From NCBI GenBank assembly GCA_030710605.1, contig CP092872.1, positions 5,032,715-5,096,714 on the forward strand: a stretch of 64,000 bases of DNA, read 5' to 3'. Below the pieces are notes generated by a model, which worked only from the letters and a program-made list of their open reading frames with translations, searched no databases and was not told where the DNA came from. Source of the stretch: Cordylochernes scorpioides (lineage: Eukaryota; Arthropoda; Arachnida; Pseudoscorpiones; Chernetidae). The translations under genes were made by a program, and so were the position numbers. Of this stretch, positions 40,328 to 51,099 are shown piece by piece (the first letter of the stretch is position 1; each line of letters starts with the position of its first letter).

Positions 40328-41075
40328 TTTAAAAAAAACACGTTCTGACATTTGAGGCCAAAAACTTAATATGTACACTGTGTGACAAGGAAATTACTGA
40401 AGAACTCCCCCATTACCTACTTAATTGTTAATTCTGGCTAAGAATGTTAAAAATGGACACTACAATATTACCCTTAATCTGTTTGGCTCACTTGTTGGAA
40501 TTTATACCTCTACAAGACAAAATATTGGATTTACAAAGAGTTTAATAAATACATTAAATAACACCGGCTTCTCATGGCTTATTGGATGCTCGGATCACAA
40601 TTTAGTGCAAAGTTATATTCCTGATTACTAGGACAATGTCAGATCAATCGATACACAAGAAGACCAATCAAGAATTAGAAATTCAAAACTTATCCACATT
40701 ATAAAAATTTCCATACGCCAATAGAAACAGAATGCTACCTAACCGATGATTTCCCTTTACTAGTCAAACGATGTATAGCTCAATCGAGAATACTATTTAC
40801 AGTCTTAAAAAAAACCACGTTCTGACGTTTGAGGCCAAAAACTTAAGGTGTACAATGTGTGACAATGAAATTACTGAAGAATTCCCCCATTACCTGCTTA
40901 ATTGTACAGCCCTTGATGCAGAGAGGAAGTTCCTATATCAACAAATTAAATGTACCAACACTTCACCCTACGTATTGCTTTCAAAAATATCAGCAAAGAA
41001 ATCTAAGGCAATAGCTTATTATAAATTTTTCAGATCATCATTATGTAAGGACCAGTCAACAAGTGAATGACTTTG
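40328..41075 (+). pseudogene. LINE remnant: polymerase C-terminus and zinc motif, partly duplicated
   Basis: 40771-41070 reads VLTFEAKNLRCTMC, DNEITEEFPHYLLNC, then ALDAERKFLYQQI. The motif C-x2-C-x9-H-x4-C is the usual LINE C-terminal zinc knuckle. Upstream, in another frame, DDFPLLVKRCIAQSRIL runs into it across an A8 tract at 40806, a likely frameshift. 40328-40430 is a separate copy of the same zinc segment (ICTLCDKEITEELPHYLLNC). The part between (SLVGIYTSTRQNI, INTLNNTGFSWLI) may be more of the same protein. No YxDD polymerase box is seen. Confidence 0.6.
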
Positions 41076-41330
41076 AGACGAAGAGTAAAGCCAGTTCAAT
41101 TTCTATTTCACTACCTATGTAAATAACACAATATTACCTTACCCAATTGGGAGAATCAGTATGGGGCAAGTCCTTAATAAAGGCTTTTGTGTGTGTGGGA
41201 TACAATATTTGAATCAGATTCTATTTGAATTAGTATAAATACAGATGCTTTCAAAACATGAAAGTCGTTAATTCGACGGGAGAACATTGTAGATGCCCTC
41301 GTTGTAACATTAAGCAATAATTATTTAAAA
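41076..41330. other. LINE 3' flank, unannotated
   Basis: TTAATAAAGGCTTTTGTGTG near 41175 resembles a retroelement 3' end, and the same words recur at 53255-53275. Nothing else seen. Confidence 0.35.
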
Positions 41331-41334
41331 AGAT

Positions 41335-41805
41335 ATCTCCTTATCGTGCAACTGAAAGTTGCTGATGGCTTACGTCATCTATCGGAATAAATATCAACTA
41401 TTCTCGTTGATTTTTAATTATTCCGGAATTGGCCAAATACCCATTCTTGATTAATCAAGAAAATTAACCACGGACGCGTTTCGGGCTGTTGGCCCTCATC
41501 AGCGTGGTGCAAGCTGTACCTCAACGACAAAAATACTGGTCATTCAGGCATCCTGAAAAATCATGAAACGGATAGTTAAGGCCAGAATTGCGTGAGACCG
41601 CGACACAATGTGAAAAAAATAGTATAAATGTGATATTGTACTGGGATAAGGTGCATAAATTATGAAAAAAGCATCTCCTTATAGATCTATAGATGGCGCA
41701 AGCCATCAGCAACTTTCAGTTGCACGATAAGAAGACGCCTTTTTTCATAATTATGCACCTTATCCCAGTATAATATCACATTTGTACTATTTTTTTCATA
41801 AAGTA
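41335..41805 (-). mobile_element. Penelope-like family A, most complete unit
   Basis: ATATCTCCTTATCGTGCAAC, CTGATGGCTTACGTCATC, TTGATTAATCAAGAAA, the hammerhead (41467-41508), CAAGCTGTACCTCAACGAC, ACTGGTCATTCAGGCATCC, AACGGATAGTTAAGGCC, CGACACAATGTG, AGTATAAATGTGATATTGTA. A second, partly inverted end follows at 41665-41805. No coding capacity. Confidence 0.75.
41467..41508 (-). ncRNA. Hammerhead ribozyme motif A7 (intact)
   Basis: The minus strand reads ACCACG, CTGATGA, GGGC-CAACA-GCCC, GAAAC, palindromic ACGCGT with triplet GTC, then CGTGGT. Stems I (6 bp) and II (4 bp) are perfect and every core base is consensus. Against A6 the second stem II pair changes G-C to C-G and a stem I pair also switches, which supports the fold. 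Confidence 0.88.
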
Positions 41806-41943
41806 ATAAGGCTGTCAATTCATCCATCAATCCCAAATAGCAATTATATCTCACAATATGATTCTTTACAAAGACAAGTAAATGCCAACTTTTCAAATTA
41901 TACGGCCGTATCGAGAAAATCTAAGCTTATTATCACATTGAAA

Positions 41944-42225
41944 TACACCTATCCCCCGATTTACACGGTACCTGTTTTACACGTTTTCGCTTTTACACGG
42001 TTTTCCAAATAAGTTTTTTTTTTGTTTTTATCGCACTATACTAAATGCTACTGTGATTGAATACATGCGCTGTGTACACATCTCACGAGGAATCCCGAAC
42101 TTATGTGCTGACTACATATTTTAACCTTTCAATGCATTTTATTTTTATTTCTGTGTACACCTATCCCCCGATTTACACGTTTTTCTCAGGAACGTATCTA
42201 CCGTGTAAATCGGGGGATAGGTGTA
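41944..42225. mobile_element. MITE with CTATCCCCCGATTTACAC ends, copy 2
   Basis: 282 bp, TA-flanked. Same ends and interior as 18265-18540. Confidence 0.88.
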
Positions 42226-43080
42226 TAGTAGAACCAAACTTAAAACAAGAGAGACTGCAATTTCATAATTACAAAGCAAATTAAAATTCATAAAATAACA
42301 ATGAGGCATCGATTGAAGTTTCTAGTGCGTAACAAACTATAAATATCATTATTAACAATCAGATAAACGAGGAAATTTTGTCCGTTTTCTTGGAATATTT
42401 ATTATCAGAAGATGGCATTGTCAGAAAATGTCTTTTTCTTAATTCATAAAAGGTTATTTCTACATAGAAAAACATTAGTAATAAAGCGCCATCTGAATAT
42501 AGGAAATAAAACGTTTTCGCACGAAATTTTCCTTATAAAAACAAAAAATCTCCATACTGTACTTATTACGATAGAAGGTACATATAATATATAGTAATCT
42601 ACACCAATTACTCTAACCTCCTTTAATTCCTTAAGACATATATATCTAAATAATTATTAGATTCGAATAATTGTGTGTTGAATATAAAAATATATTTCAA
42701 TGACGGATAATTCAACCAAATAGACCTCTACTGCGGGATAAAGTAATATTCCCAGGAATTATTTTAAAGCAGACGAAGTGGGGCAATCCATCTATAGCCA
42801 CCTAACATCCATCTTCTGCCGGGGAAACACTTCGTCAGAAAGAAACAAAGTTTCCACTTAGAGTGCTCCAACTTACCACAGCTATCTTATATCTAAATTG
42901 TAATCCTCGAATTTTACATTAAACTTTGGTTCATTATGGAAGTACGAGAGAAAATGTTAAATATAAATATATAGATGGGAATATTGCTGGGAGGAAATTG
43001 ATATAGGAAAGTATATGGTATCTCTCCCGTCAAAATAGACGTTGAAACTAGACGCAATCTATTGACCGTCGCCGCAAACA
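42226..43080. other. Unannotated sequence
   Basis: No supported gene, RNA or repeat. 43010-43080 is related to the family G tail (CTATTGACCGTCGCCGCAAA). Confidence 0.35.
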
Positions 43081-43084
43081 AGCG

Positions 43085-43300
43085 GTTTACTTTGGTAGAT
43101 TGTGAAGATTCCATTATATCCCGTGTGAATCATGGAATAAAGTCCTCCCTATACTGACGAGGGCCATTAGCTTGAAACCATGGTCTCTAGGTGGACGCTT
43201 CTCAGTTTGCCAAAGCTGGTGTTGTGGCTTTGTCACCGACCCGAAGCCGCTAGTTTGCGGCGATGGTCAATAGATGACGTCTAGATTTGACGTTTATTTT
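43085..43300 (+). repeat. Family G repeat
   Basis: GGTAGATTGTGAAGATTCCA, the hammerhead, GGACGCTTCTCAGTTTGCC, AAAGCTGGTGTTGTGGCTTT and CCGCTAGTTTGCGGCGATGG. The same order is at 36390-36575, inverted pieces at 3455 and 16335. Confidence 0.7.
43143..43194 (+). ncRNA. Hammerhead ribozyme motif G (core intact)
   Basis: 5' arm TCCTCCCTATA pairs with TCTAGGTGGA (about seven of nine pairs). The core CTGACGA is followed by stem II GGGC/GCTT (two G.U pairs, loop CATTA), GAAA, and the 8-base palindrome ACCATGGT with triplet GTC. All invariant bases are present. Stem II is weak. Stem III is three pairs in a monomer, eight in a dimer. Confidence 0.65.
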
Positions 43301-43339
43301 GACGGTAGAGGCGACCTATGCTCTTTTATATAAATATAT

Positions 43340-43600
43340 AATACAATATAATACACTGCGGCTTGTGATTGTAAAACAACACTTGAAGTTACACCGCATG
43401 AGTTTCTTTTCAATGAAAAATCAAAATTTATTTCAAGGTGAAATATTGACTATTTCTAACCTTTTTGGATGAGGTATGAAAGGGTGAATTATGAAGAGTA
43501 ATGATGAACGGAAAAATAAAACTATCCAGGGATGGGAATCGAACCTACAATGTTCCGTTTACCGGGTAGATGCCATGTCCACTATAAGGGCTTGCGGAAG
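43340..43600 (-). mobile_element. SINE-2, near full length
   Basis: The minus-strand head reads AGTGGACATGGCATCTACCC, GGTAAACGGAACATTGTAGG, TTCGATTCCCATCCCTGGA, a tRNA-like fold with box B. The body contains CATTACTCTTCATAATTCAC, AGAAACTCATGCGGTGTAAC and TTTTACAATCACAAGCCGCA. Confidence 0.7.
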
Positions 43601-43744
43601 AATGATATTCTTGTACTAAGAGAGACGCCTCTCTCTTTAATTATGCATAAGAAATATGGCACCTTACATTACTACAGTAAAATACCTTTAATATTAATGA
43701 TAATCTAGTGTTGTGGCTCATTCTTTGTCGTCACTAGTAAAGGT
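43601..43744. other. Unannotated sequence
   Basis: Nothing recognised. Confidence 0.3.
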
Positions 43745-44030
43745 AACTCTGCCTTTGCCGGTCCCAAGCCCGGATGAAAAAAGAGGAGGGGGAGCAGTAA
43801 CAAGCTCGCTAAAAAACCTGGACTGAGCTGGCCCAGCTGATAGTACCCTGTAAGGGCTCCAGGGATACAGGATGAGCAGCGTTTGTACTCCATGTTAGGA
43901 GCAGCTGCACATGGCGTCTGTTCCTCATGTCAGAGGCGGCTATTTCTTTTGGAGCTAAGTCGGCCTGTCACTGAGTAGTGCTCCCAGTCTTGATGACAAA
44001 GGCAGACGCATTCTACTTCACCCAATCATG
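43745..44030. repeat. GC-richer dispersed repeat X, copy 2
   Basis: TGCCGGTCCCAAGCCCGGAT, GGAGCAGTAACAAGCTCGCT, CTGATAGTACCCTGTAAGGG and GGCGTCTGTTCCTCATGTCA are the counterparts of 28093-28325. It extends further through GTCACTGAGTAGTGCTCCCA. Confidence 0.7.
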
Positions 44031-44204
44031 ATGGTTGTTGTTCGGTACACTTTTTGAATGGTACACTATGACAGGTTCGTTTGGTATTGAAAGAATGATT
44101 CAATTAATCATCCTTGATATTTTAAATTTTATTCAGGATAAATATAGATATAAATATTATGTTACAAATTAATTTTAGTAATTAAAGAAGTTAAAAAATG
44201 TTCG

Positions 44205-44405
44205 ATTGAAAAGGATGGATTGGGAAGGAAGTCAGTCCGTGTTGGCCGTCAGAATTCGAAGGGCCCACTACCGTGCTTCCCACGTGACCGCCGCCGCCGC
44301 GCATGCGCGCCGACCGTGACGTCGCCACCGTCCCTCGGCGGTGGTGTTGGTTGAAAACTGAAGATCTCTTCGTCGCGCGGGCGTGCCTTTCACTAACAGT
44401 TGTCA
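44205..44405. other. CpG-rich island
   Basis: About 180 bases rich in CG dinucleotides (GTGACCGCCGCCGCCGCGCA, TGCGCGCCGACCGTGACGTC, CGTCGCGCGGGCG) in otherwise AT-rich DNA. A 71-codon minus frame crosses it but resembles no family. Could be a promoter or first exon, an LTR, or imported sequence. The right edge abuts a LINE 3' end. Confidence 0.4.
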
Positions 44406-44407
44406 TT

Positions 44408-44475
44408 CTTTACAAGCTTGATACCTTGATATGATTAAGTGAAGATAAGAAAGAAGAAGAAGAAGACTAGTAAAG
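44408..44475 (+). mobile_element. LINE 3' end fragment
   Basis: CTTTACAAGCTTGATACCTT and AAGAAAGAAGAAGAAGAAG match the end of the remnant at 32803-33035. Confidence 0.5.
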
Positions 44476-44559
44476 GTTTACACTAGTTTGATGTACAGTG
44501 CCATCGTTCTGACCCGCAAATAAAGAAAGAGAACTGCCTCTTTTGCTACATTAATATAT

Positions 44560-44980
44560 AAATGAAAAATAAGGCACAACCTGCACCACGCTGACAAGGG
44601 CCAACGCTCCGACACGCGTAGGTAGTTAGCTTTTCTTGATTTATAAATTGTAATAAACCTTATAATAATATTATACTCTGTTTAATTAATTTATTTTTGA
44701 TTGTTTGGATTTGTCAGCACTCTAATTATTATTGTTGTTGTTATGAATATATTTAAAAAAGTGTATGTTTAACATTAAAAAGATATATAATTAAAATTTG
44801 TTTCTTAATTTAATAAAGCATATTTATTTATTTAATCGAAAAAGAAAATTACATAAATAAAATGGGTTGGCTAAATTTGATGGAAGAAACTAACGAGTTT
44901 TAGTTTATTTTTGTGCCACTAGATGGCGTTATGCCATTTAAAATTCTTATGTGAGAAATCAGGATATACCCTTTTTATAA
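44560..44980. mobile_element. Penelope-like fragments with decayed hammerhead (44583-44625, plus)
   Basis: CACCACG, CTGACAA, GGGC-CAACG-CTCC, GACAC, ACGCGT: G8 and the GAAA box are mutated. 44875-44975 is an inverted A' left end (CACTAGATGGCGTTATGCC, ATCAGGATATACCC). The sequence between is plain AT-rich DNA. Confidence 0.55.
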
Positions 44981-44994
44981 ATATATATTTGCTC

Positions 44995-47102
44995 ATGAAA
45001 ATCAATCTTCCCTACCTCTACCATGTATCATGGGTTATAATAGGATCTACCGCTCTTTCTACACTCTAAGCTCGAATACCTTTTGACCGAATCTGTCGAT
45101 TCCATAAATCATCGATAGAATGCTGCGAAATGGGAGACATCTCTATAATAATAAGGCTATGATAAATGAAAACCTACTTTCCGTGTGTATTTCTCCAATC
45201 TATTCTGGACTATTATAGGACCTACCACTTTACCTTATGATTGAACAACCTTTTAGCACACATTCCGCCGATTCCATAACTCATCCATAGGATGCAACGG
45301 AATTGCAACCACCCCTGTAATGATGTTGGGCCAAAACTTATGAAAAACAATCTCTTGTATTTCTACAATGTATTCTGAACTATTAAAGGACCTACCACTT
45401 TACCTTATGATCGAACAATCTTTTAGCACATATTCCGCCGATTCCATAACTCATCCATAGGATGCAACGGAATTGTAGCCACCCCTGTACTGATGTAGGG
45501 CCAAAACTTATGAAAAACATTCTCTTGTATTTCTACAATGTATTCTGGACTATTATAGGACCTCCACTTTAACTTATGATCGAACAACCTTTTAGCACAC
45601 ATTCCGCCGATTCCATAACTCATCCATAGGATGCAACGGAATTGTAACCACCCCTGTACTGATGTAGGGCCAAAGCTTCTGAAAAACAATCTCTTCTATT
45701 TCTACAATGTATTATGGACTATTATAGAACCTCCACTTTACCTTATGATCGAACAACCTTTTAGCACACATTCCGCCGATTCCATAACTCATCCATAGGA
45801 TGCAACGGAATTGTAACCACCCCTGTACTGATGTAGGGCCAAAGCTTCTGAAAAACAATCTCTTCTATTTCTACAATGTATTATGGACTATTATAGAACC
45901 TACCACTTTACCTTATGATCGAACAACCTTTTAGCACACATTCCGCCGATTCCATAACTCATCCATAGGATGCAACGGAATTTCAACCACCCCTGTACTG
46001 ATGTAGGGCCAAAGCTTATTGAAAACAATCTCTTGCATTTCTAAAATGTATTCTGGACTATTATAGGACCTGCCACTTTAACTTATGATCGAACAACCTT
46101 TTAGCACATATTCCGCCGATTCCATAACTCATCCATAGGATGCAACGGAATTGTAACCACCCCTGTACTGATGTAGGGCCAAAGCTTATGAAAAACAATC
46201 TCTTTTATTTCTACAATGTATTCTGGACTATTATAGGACCTGCCACTTTAACTTATGATCAAACAACCTTTTAGCACACATTCCGCCGATTCCATAACTC
46301 ATCCATAGGATGCAACGGAATTGTAACCACCCCTGTACTGATGTAGGGCCAAATCTTATGAAAAACAATCTCTTTTATTTCTACAATGTATTCTGGACTA
46401 TTATAGGACCTGCCACTTTAACTTATGATCGAACAACCTTTTAGCACACATTCCGCCGATTCCATAACTCATCCATAGGATGCAACGGAATTGTAACCAC
46501 CCCTGTACTGATGTAGGGCCAAAGCTTATTGAAAACAATCTCTTGTATTTCTACAATGTATTCTGGACTATTATAGGACCTGCCACTTTAACTTATGATC
46601 AAACAACCTTTTAGCACACATTCCGCCGATTCCATAACTCATCCATAGGATGCAACGGAATTGTAACCACCCCTGTACTGATGTAGGGCCAAATCTTATG
46701 AAAAACAATCTCTTGTATTTCTCCAATCTATTCTAGACTATTATAGGACCTACCACTTTACCTTATGATCGAACAATCTTTTAGCACACATTCCGCCGAT
46801 TCCATAACTCATCCATAGGATGATGCTACGAAATTGTGACCACCCCTGTACTGATGTAGGGTCAAATCTTATGAAAAACAATCTCTTCTATTTCTACAAT
46901 GTATTCTGGACTATTATAAGCCCTCACCTTAAGTTAAACAACCCTTTGGCACATTCAGCCGATTTTAAAACTTTTCTCATAGGATGATGCTACGAAATTG
47001 TAACCACCCCTGTACTGATGATAGTCCTAGATACTGAAAACCAATCTCCCGTATTTCTACATTTCTCTGGTCTATTATAAGTCCTCACCTTAAAATTGAA
47101 CA
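44995..47102. repeat. 170-bp satellite, ~13 units
   Basis: Anchor TTCTGGACTATTATAGGACC recurs at 45205, 45378, 45548, 45716, 45885, 46055, 46225, 46395, 46565, 46735, 46908 and about 47072. Central spacing is exactly 170. Other blocks are ACATTCCGCCGATTCCATAA, CATCCATAGGATGCAACGGA and TGTAACCACCCCTGTACTGA. Central units are nearly identical and edge units diverge, as in satellites maintained by unequal exchange. Confidence 0.92.
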
Positions 47103-47104
47103 AT

Positions 47105-47235
47105 ATTATGGAATATTTGTAAATGCAAAAGTCGAATTTCTTTTCACATGTGTAGACATATGGTGCATTTACAGTAAAATGCAGCCTCTAGCTACTACCA
47201 ACCATGATTATCATCACCAGTACCACGTGTGTATT
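47105..47235 (+). mobile_element. SINE-1 3' fragment
   Basis: TTTGTAAATGCAAAAGTCGA, ACATGTGTAGACATATGGTG, CAGTAAAATGCAGCC and AGTACCACGTGTG. It directly abuts the satellite. Confidence 0.6.
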
Positions 47236-48590
47236 AGAATAATAATTTTTAAATTCATATTCATTTCAGTATATAAAATTATATAAAAATAACGTGAAAC
47301 CTTATTTGGAGCTCAAAGATATATAAAGTAATGAATATTCTTTAATAACGATTTCAAAGAATTGGAAAAAAAATCTGCATTGCTAATTATCAATATTAAA
47401 AAAACTTCATTGTAGAAGTTATGGAAGCAACGGGCCACAGGGGAAATAATTATTGAAAATACGAGTTATCGGGATAGGAATTAAAGAGGCATCACTTTAA
47501 CTGTGTTTTAATGACTGGAAAATACATGAAAAATATTCAAAATTTAGCAAAAATATCATAAATAATCATATTTTCTCATTAATATGTTTATAAAATTTTA
47601 TATTTAATATATAAATTATATTTATTGATATCGAAAATATGATCAAATATAATAAAAAAAACAAATGAAATTCATTTATATATAACCAATCTCTTTTGGT
47701 TCGAAATTGAAAGACGCCATCTTAGAAGCAATCAAAACAAAGATAAATTAACACTCGCATGCCGTGACCATTTCTAATTAATTTGTATATTTTTTTAATC
47801 CAAAACCTGGAGGAATCCATAAATTAAAATTTCTGTTTTGGAATCCGCAGTTTTCTCTCTCTCTTAGGTAGTTTTCCCCCCAGATTCAACTAATGTCTAC
47901 CTAGCACGAAAACTATTTGCCAAAGTACATGGAGGCCAGATTTGAAGAAATATTGTAAAAACTATCAATAAGCAGGCGGAAAATCTCGTTTTTTTACTCC
48001 TCCTCCCAATATTTTTATTTGTTCTCTCTGGCTAATCCGGAAAACAGGAAAGTTTTTTTTATCCGGGTTATATCTTGAAATTGAGATTGTTTTGTTATAT
48101 AGCTTCGTTTGTTTGATATCATGTGTTGCTGCTGTTATTGTAAATGGATGATGAGTAAATATGATAATGATCTGATATTAGCCAATCAGAGCTTGTTTAC
48201 AAATTATATGAGTCGTTTCTTTAATTACATACCTTTATCTTTTAACCTTCAAATATTGCATTGTTTGAATGAATTTTTGAAGGTAAAACACTGTCTTTCC
48301 GAAAAATGCATTGTTTGAATGCATTTTAAGAAAAGGAATAGTGTTTTAGATTTACTAATTATCACTTAATTTTACTTATTTGTATAATATTGGCAGATAC
48401 TTATTAATTAGTTTAGTATTTAACTAAAATATGCAAATAGCTCTATTAGAATTTGCATAACTATTCCCTTTTTTAAAACCTATATATAGATAGCAGTTTG
48501 TGTTTGATATCTTGGCTGTAAAACTAAACCATCTATGTGAATAAATTATACATATTTTTGAGCAGTTTCTCATCTTCCTTTACCATGACA
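47236..48590. other. Unannotated AT-rich sequence
   Basis: No supported feature. Near-duplicate words TGCATTGTTTGAATGAATTT / TGCATTGTTTGAATGCATTT occur at about 48257 and 48307. Confidence 0.4.
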
Positions 48591-48591
48591 A

Positions 48592-48867
48592 TACACCTAT
48601 CCCCCGATTTACACGGTACTTGTTTTACACGTTTTCGCTTTTACACGGTTTTCCAAATAAGTTTTTTTTTTATCGCACTATACTAAATGCTACTGTGATT
48701 GAACATATGCGCTGTGTACACATCCCACGAGGAATCCCGTGCTTATGTGCTGACTTGCTGCACACGCACACTGTGTCTGTATTTCTATTTTTTTTTTAAT
48801 TTTTAATTTTCGATTTACAAGTTTTTCTCAGGAACGTATCTACCGTGTAAATCGGGGGATAGGTGTA
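48592..48867. mobile_element. MITE with CTATCCCCCGATTTACAC ends, copy 3
   Basis: 276 bp, TA-flanked, with the same terminal repeats as 18265 and 41944. The central part differs (CTGACTTGCTGCACACGCAC), indicating divergence or a patchwork interior. Confidence 0.87.
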
Positions 48868-48929
48868 TACATAATAATATAATAAATTTAAACTATTTTG
48901 ACGCATATGTATATATTTAAAATAAATCA

Positions 48930-49025
48930 TTTTTTTCTACTGTCCTTACTTCAATGATCAAATATTGAGGTACTTTTGCTCATCAGTGATTAACCATCCT
49001 AGCAGTTTCGCCATTGTAGTCCACG
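48930..49025 (-). repeat. R repeat fragment
   Basis: TTCTACTGTCCTTACTTCAA, GGTACTTTTGCTCATCAGTG and AGCAGTTTCGCCATT match the R left arm. Confidence 0.5.
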
Positions 49026-50165
49026 ATGCCGATGTATTATTGAATTTTTCTGTTTTCCTTTTATATAGATACTGTTAAAAATGAGAATTATAACGCATCA
49101 AAATAGTTAAAATTTCTTATGACAAATGGCGTGTTAATGCATTATGTTATAATTAATTTATATACTTAGTGATCGCTTTTTTTCTTATAAGATACCTTTA
49201 TTAGGAGTATAATGTGCATCGACATAAAATGAGTCATACCATACAATAATACGGCGAATAGAAAGTACATATTGTTGCACCAAGTTGTAGCTTTGCAGGG
49301 TCGTCAACTTTGGTTTCTTCCTTCTTGGTGTTATACACCGAGCTGGTTTCCATAGTCAAAGCAAATAAATAAAAATAGATTACCTTTTAAAGTTATTGCG
49401 TTTATTTATTCGTTGTCTTCCTCTTAAGTTGTGATCCGCAGTCTTGGTCTAGGTCCTCTCTCGCTCCAATAACCAATCAAGATATATGTACAATAAAATA
49501 TTACAAAAGGAATGAAACTATAATGTTACGATGTATAATGTTATGATGATAATCTAAATATCTTATTTTAAATAAATATTAAATATCATAGAATATTTTT
49601 AATAAATGTAGGGCGCATTAAACATTATTGCAGCAATAAACACAATTTACATATAAGCATGTGTAAAGTTTGTAAAGTGTGGATAATAATATTCTAATAT
49701 ATATTATCATTATCTAAACTCAGCGCCATCTTTCGATGGAAATTGGAGATAATTTTTCAATATATTTTTAAGAACAAATGAAATTGAAAGCTATATTTAT
49801 GAACAAACCATAAGGAATTTTTATATTTAAAGCATATTATAATTATAAACCTTATTTGCTTATATAACGGCGAATTCACCATATATTTAAATTTGACCGT
49901 TATCTTTTAGACAAAAAAAAAAATATATAATAAATAAAATAAATAATTAAAAAATAAATATATATACATTCTTAAAGATACAACTTCATTATGTTTTGTC
50001 AAGGAATATGTATTTATATATATTTGTGTGATATTTAAAATAGATAAAAATTAAAATGTATAATATTGGGTGTACCAAAATGGTATCTCTCCCTTCATTA
50101 AAATGCATTGTCATAATTCGATATATGACGGTTGTAGGTTATAGTGTGTTTTTTAAAGGGGTTTT
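49026..50165. other. Unannotated AT-rich sequence
   Basis: No supported gene or shared repeat was recognised. Confidence 0.4.
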
Positions 50166-50170
50166 GATAT

Positions 50171-50357
50171 TGTAACAAGGTGTTTATTAATTTTATTATT
50201 TTTATTAACAGAGTGGTCATCTTTATGTTTATATTTTGCTACTCTGAAAATTTCCCTCTTGGCTTATCTTTTGTTTACCTTTCATAGTTTGTGCTTGCCA
50301 GAAATAAATTATTGTCTCCTCCTGAAGTTTTTGTCTTCCCTAATTTTCCATGTGGCA
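50171..50357 (+). mobile_element. Solo LTR, family LTR-1, with ATAT target duplication
   Basis: 187 bp from TGTAACAAGGTGTTTATTAA to TTTTCCATGTGGCA, flanked by ATAT on both sides. AGAAATAAATTATTGTCTCC holds the polyadenylation-like AATAAA. Confidence 0.7.
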
Positions 50358-50689
50358 ATATAACACTGCTAGTGAAGCTCTGATTGGATAGTTTCATGTC
50401 TCTTTTAACTCGATCATCTTATTTAAAAATAACTTTGCGTATGAAATAGATTTATTAGGAAATATATATGGTTCGCTATCTACATCAACCAGTTATTCAG
50501 TTTCCGACCTTTCAGTGACTTACTTTCAATCTCCTCAGGGGTATGAATATTTTCGAATCCTATATATTATAATAATTATAAATAATTATAAATATAAAAT
50601 AGGCGTTATTGTTAATTTTCTAAATATTCACACCCATATTTTACAAAAAAATCTCTTTTGTCCATAATATAAATATATTTATAAAAAAA

Positions 50690-50800
50690 ATTCCCCATTG
50701 AATATAACAAAATATTTTTAAAACTTAATTCTGTTGATGTTATGTGGCGCTGAGTTTTTTTGTTGACATACTTTAAATATGTTTATAACACCTTGTTGTG
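50690..50800 (+). mobile_element. Penelope-like family C fragment without hammerhead
   Basis: CCATTGAATATAACAAAATA, TGTTATGTGGCGCTGAGTTT and TATGTTTATAACACCTTG end just where the TTGATAA motif would begin. Confidence 0.55.
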
Positions 50801-51095
50801 TCCAATTTCGTTTGTTTGCATACACAACAACTAGAATCTGAAATCGAATTGGATACAAACATTGGATACAACGATATGGGGAAAATTTCAAGAACTTCGA
50901 GGTGGGAGTGGTAGCTGAGAACATAGGATAGAGAAGCCTGAGGAATATACCAGAGAGGAAAGAGAGAGTTTGAGATCTGCCATATGTACGATCTGCGTGA
51001 AGACGGCGTCAGATAGATCCGCTCCAAGATAATCCAAGAGGATTTTATAATTTTGCTAAGTAGGACTTGTGGGCAGGTGTTGATCTAACTGAGGA
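50801..51095. other. Unannotated sequence
   Basis: Moderately GC-rich with two overlapping minus frames (50718-50924, 50773-51027), neither recognisable. Confidence 0.3.
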
Positions 51096-51099
51096 ATTC

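Noticed and set aside
45423..45689. 88-codon minus frame with an internal repeat
   Set aside because: It lies wholly inside the 170-bp satellite and repeats with it.
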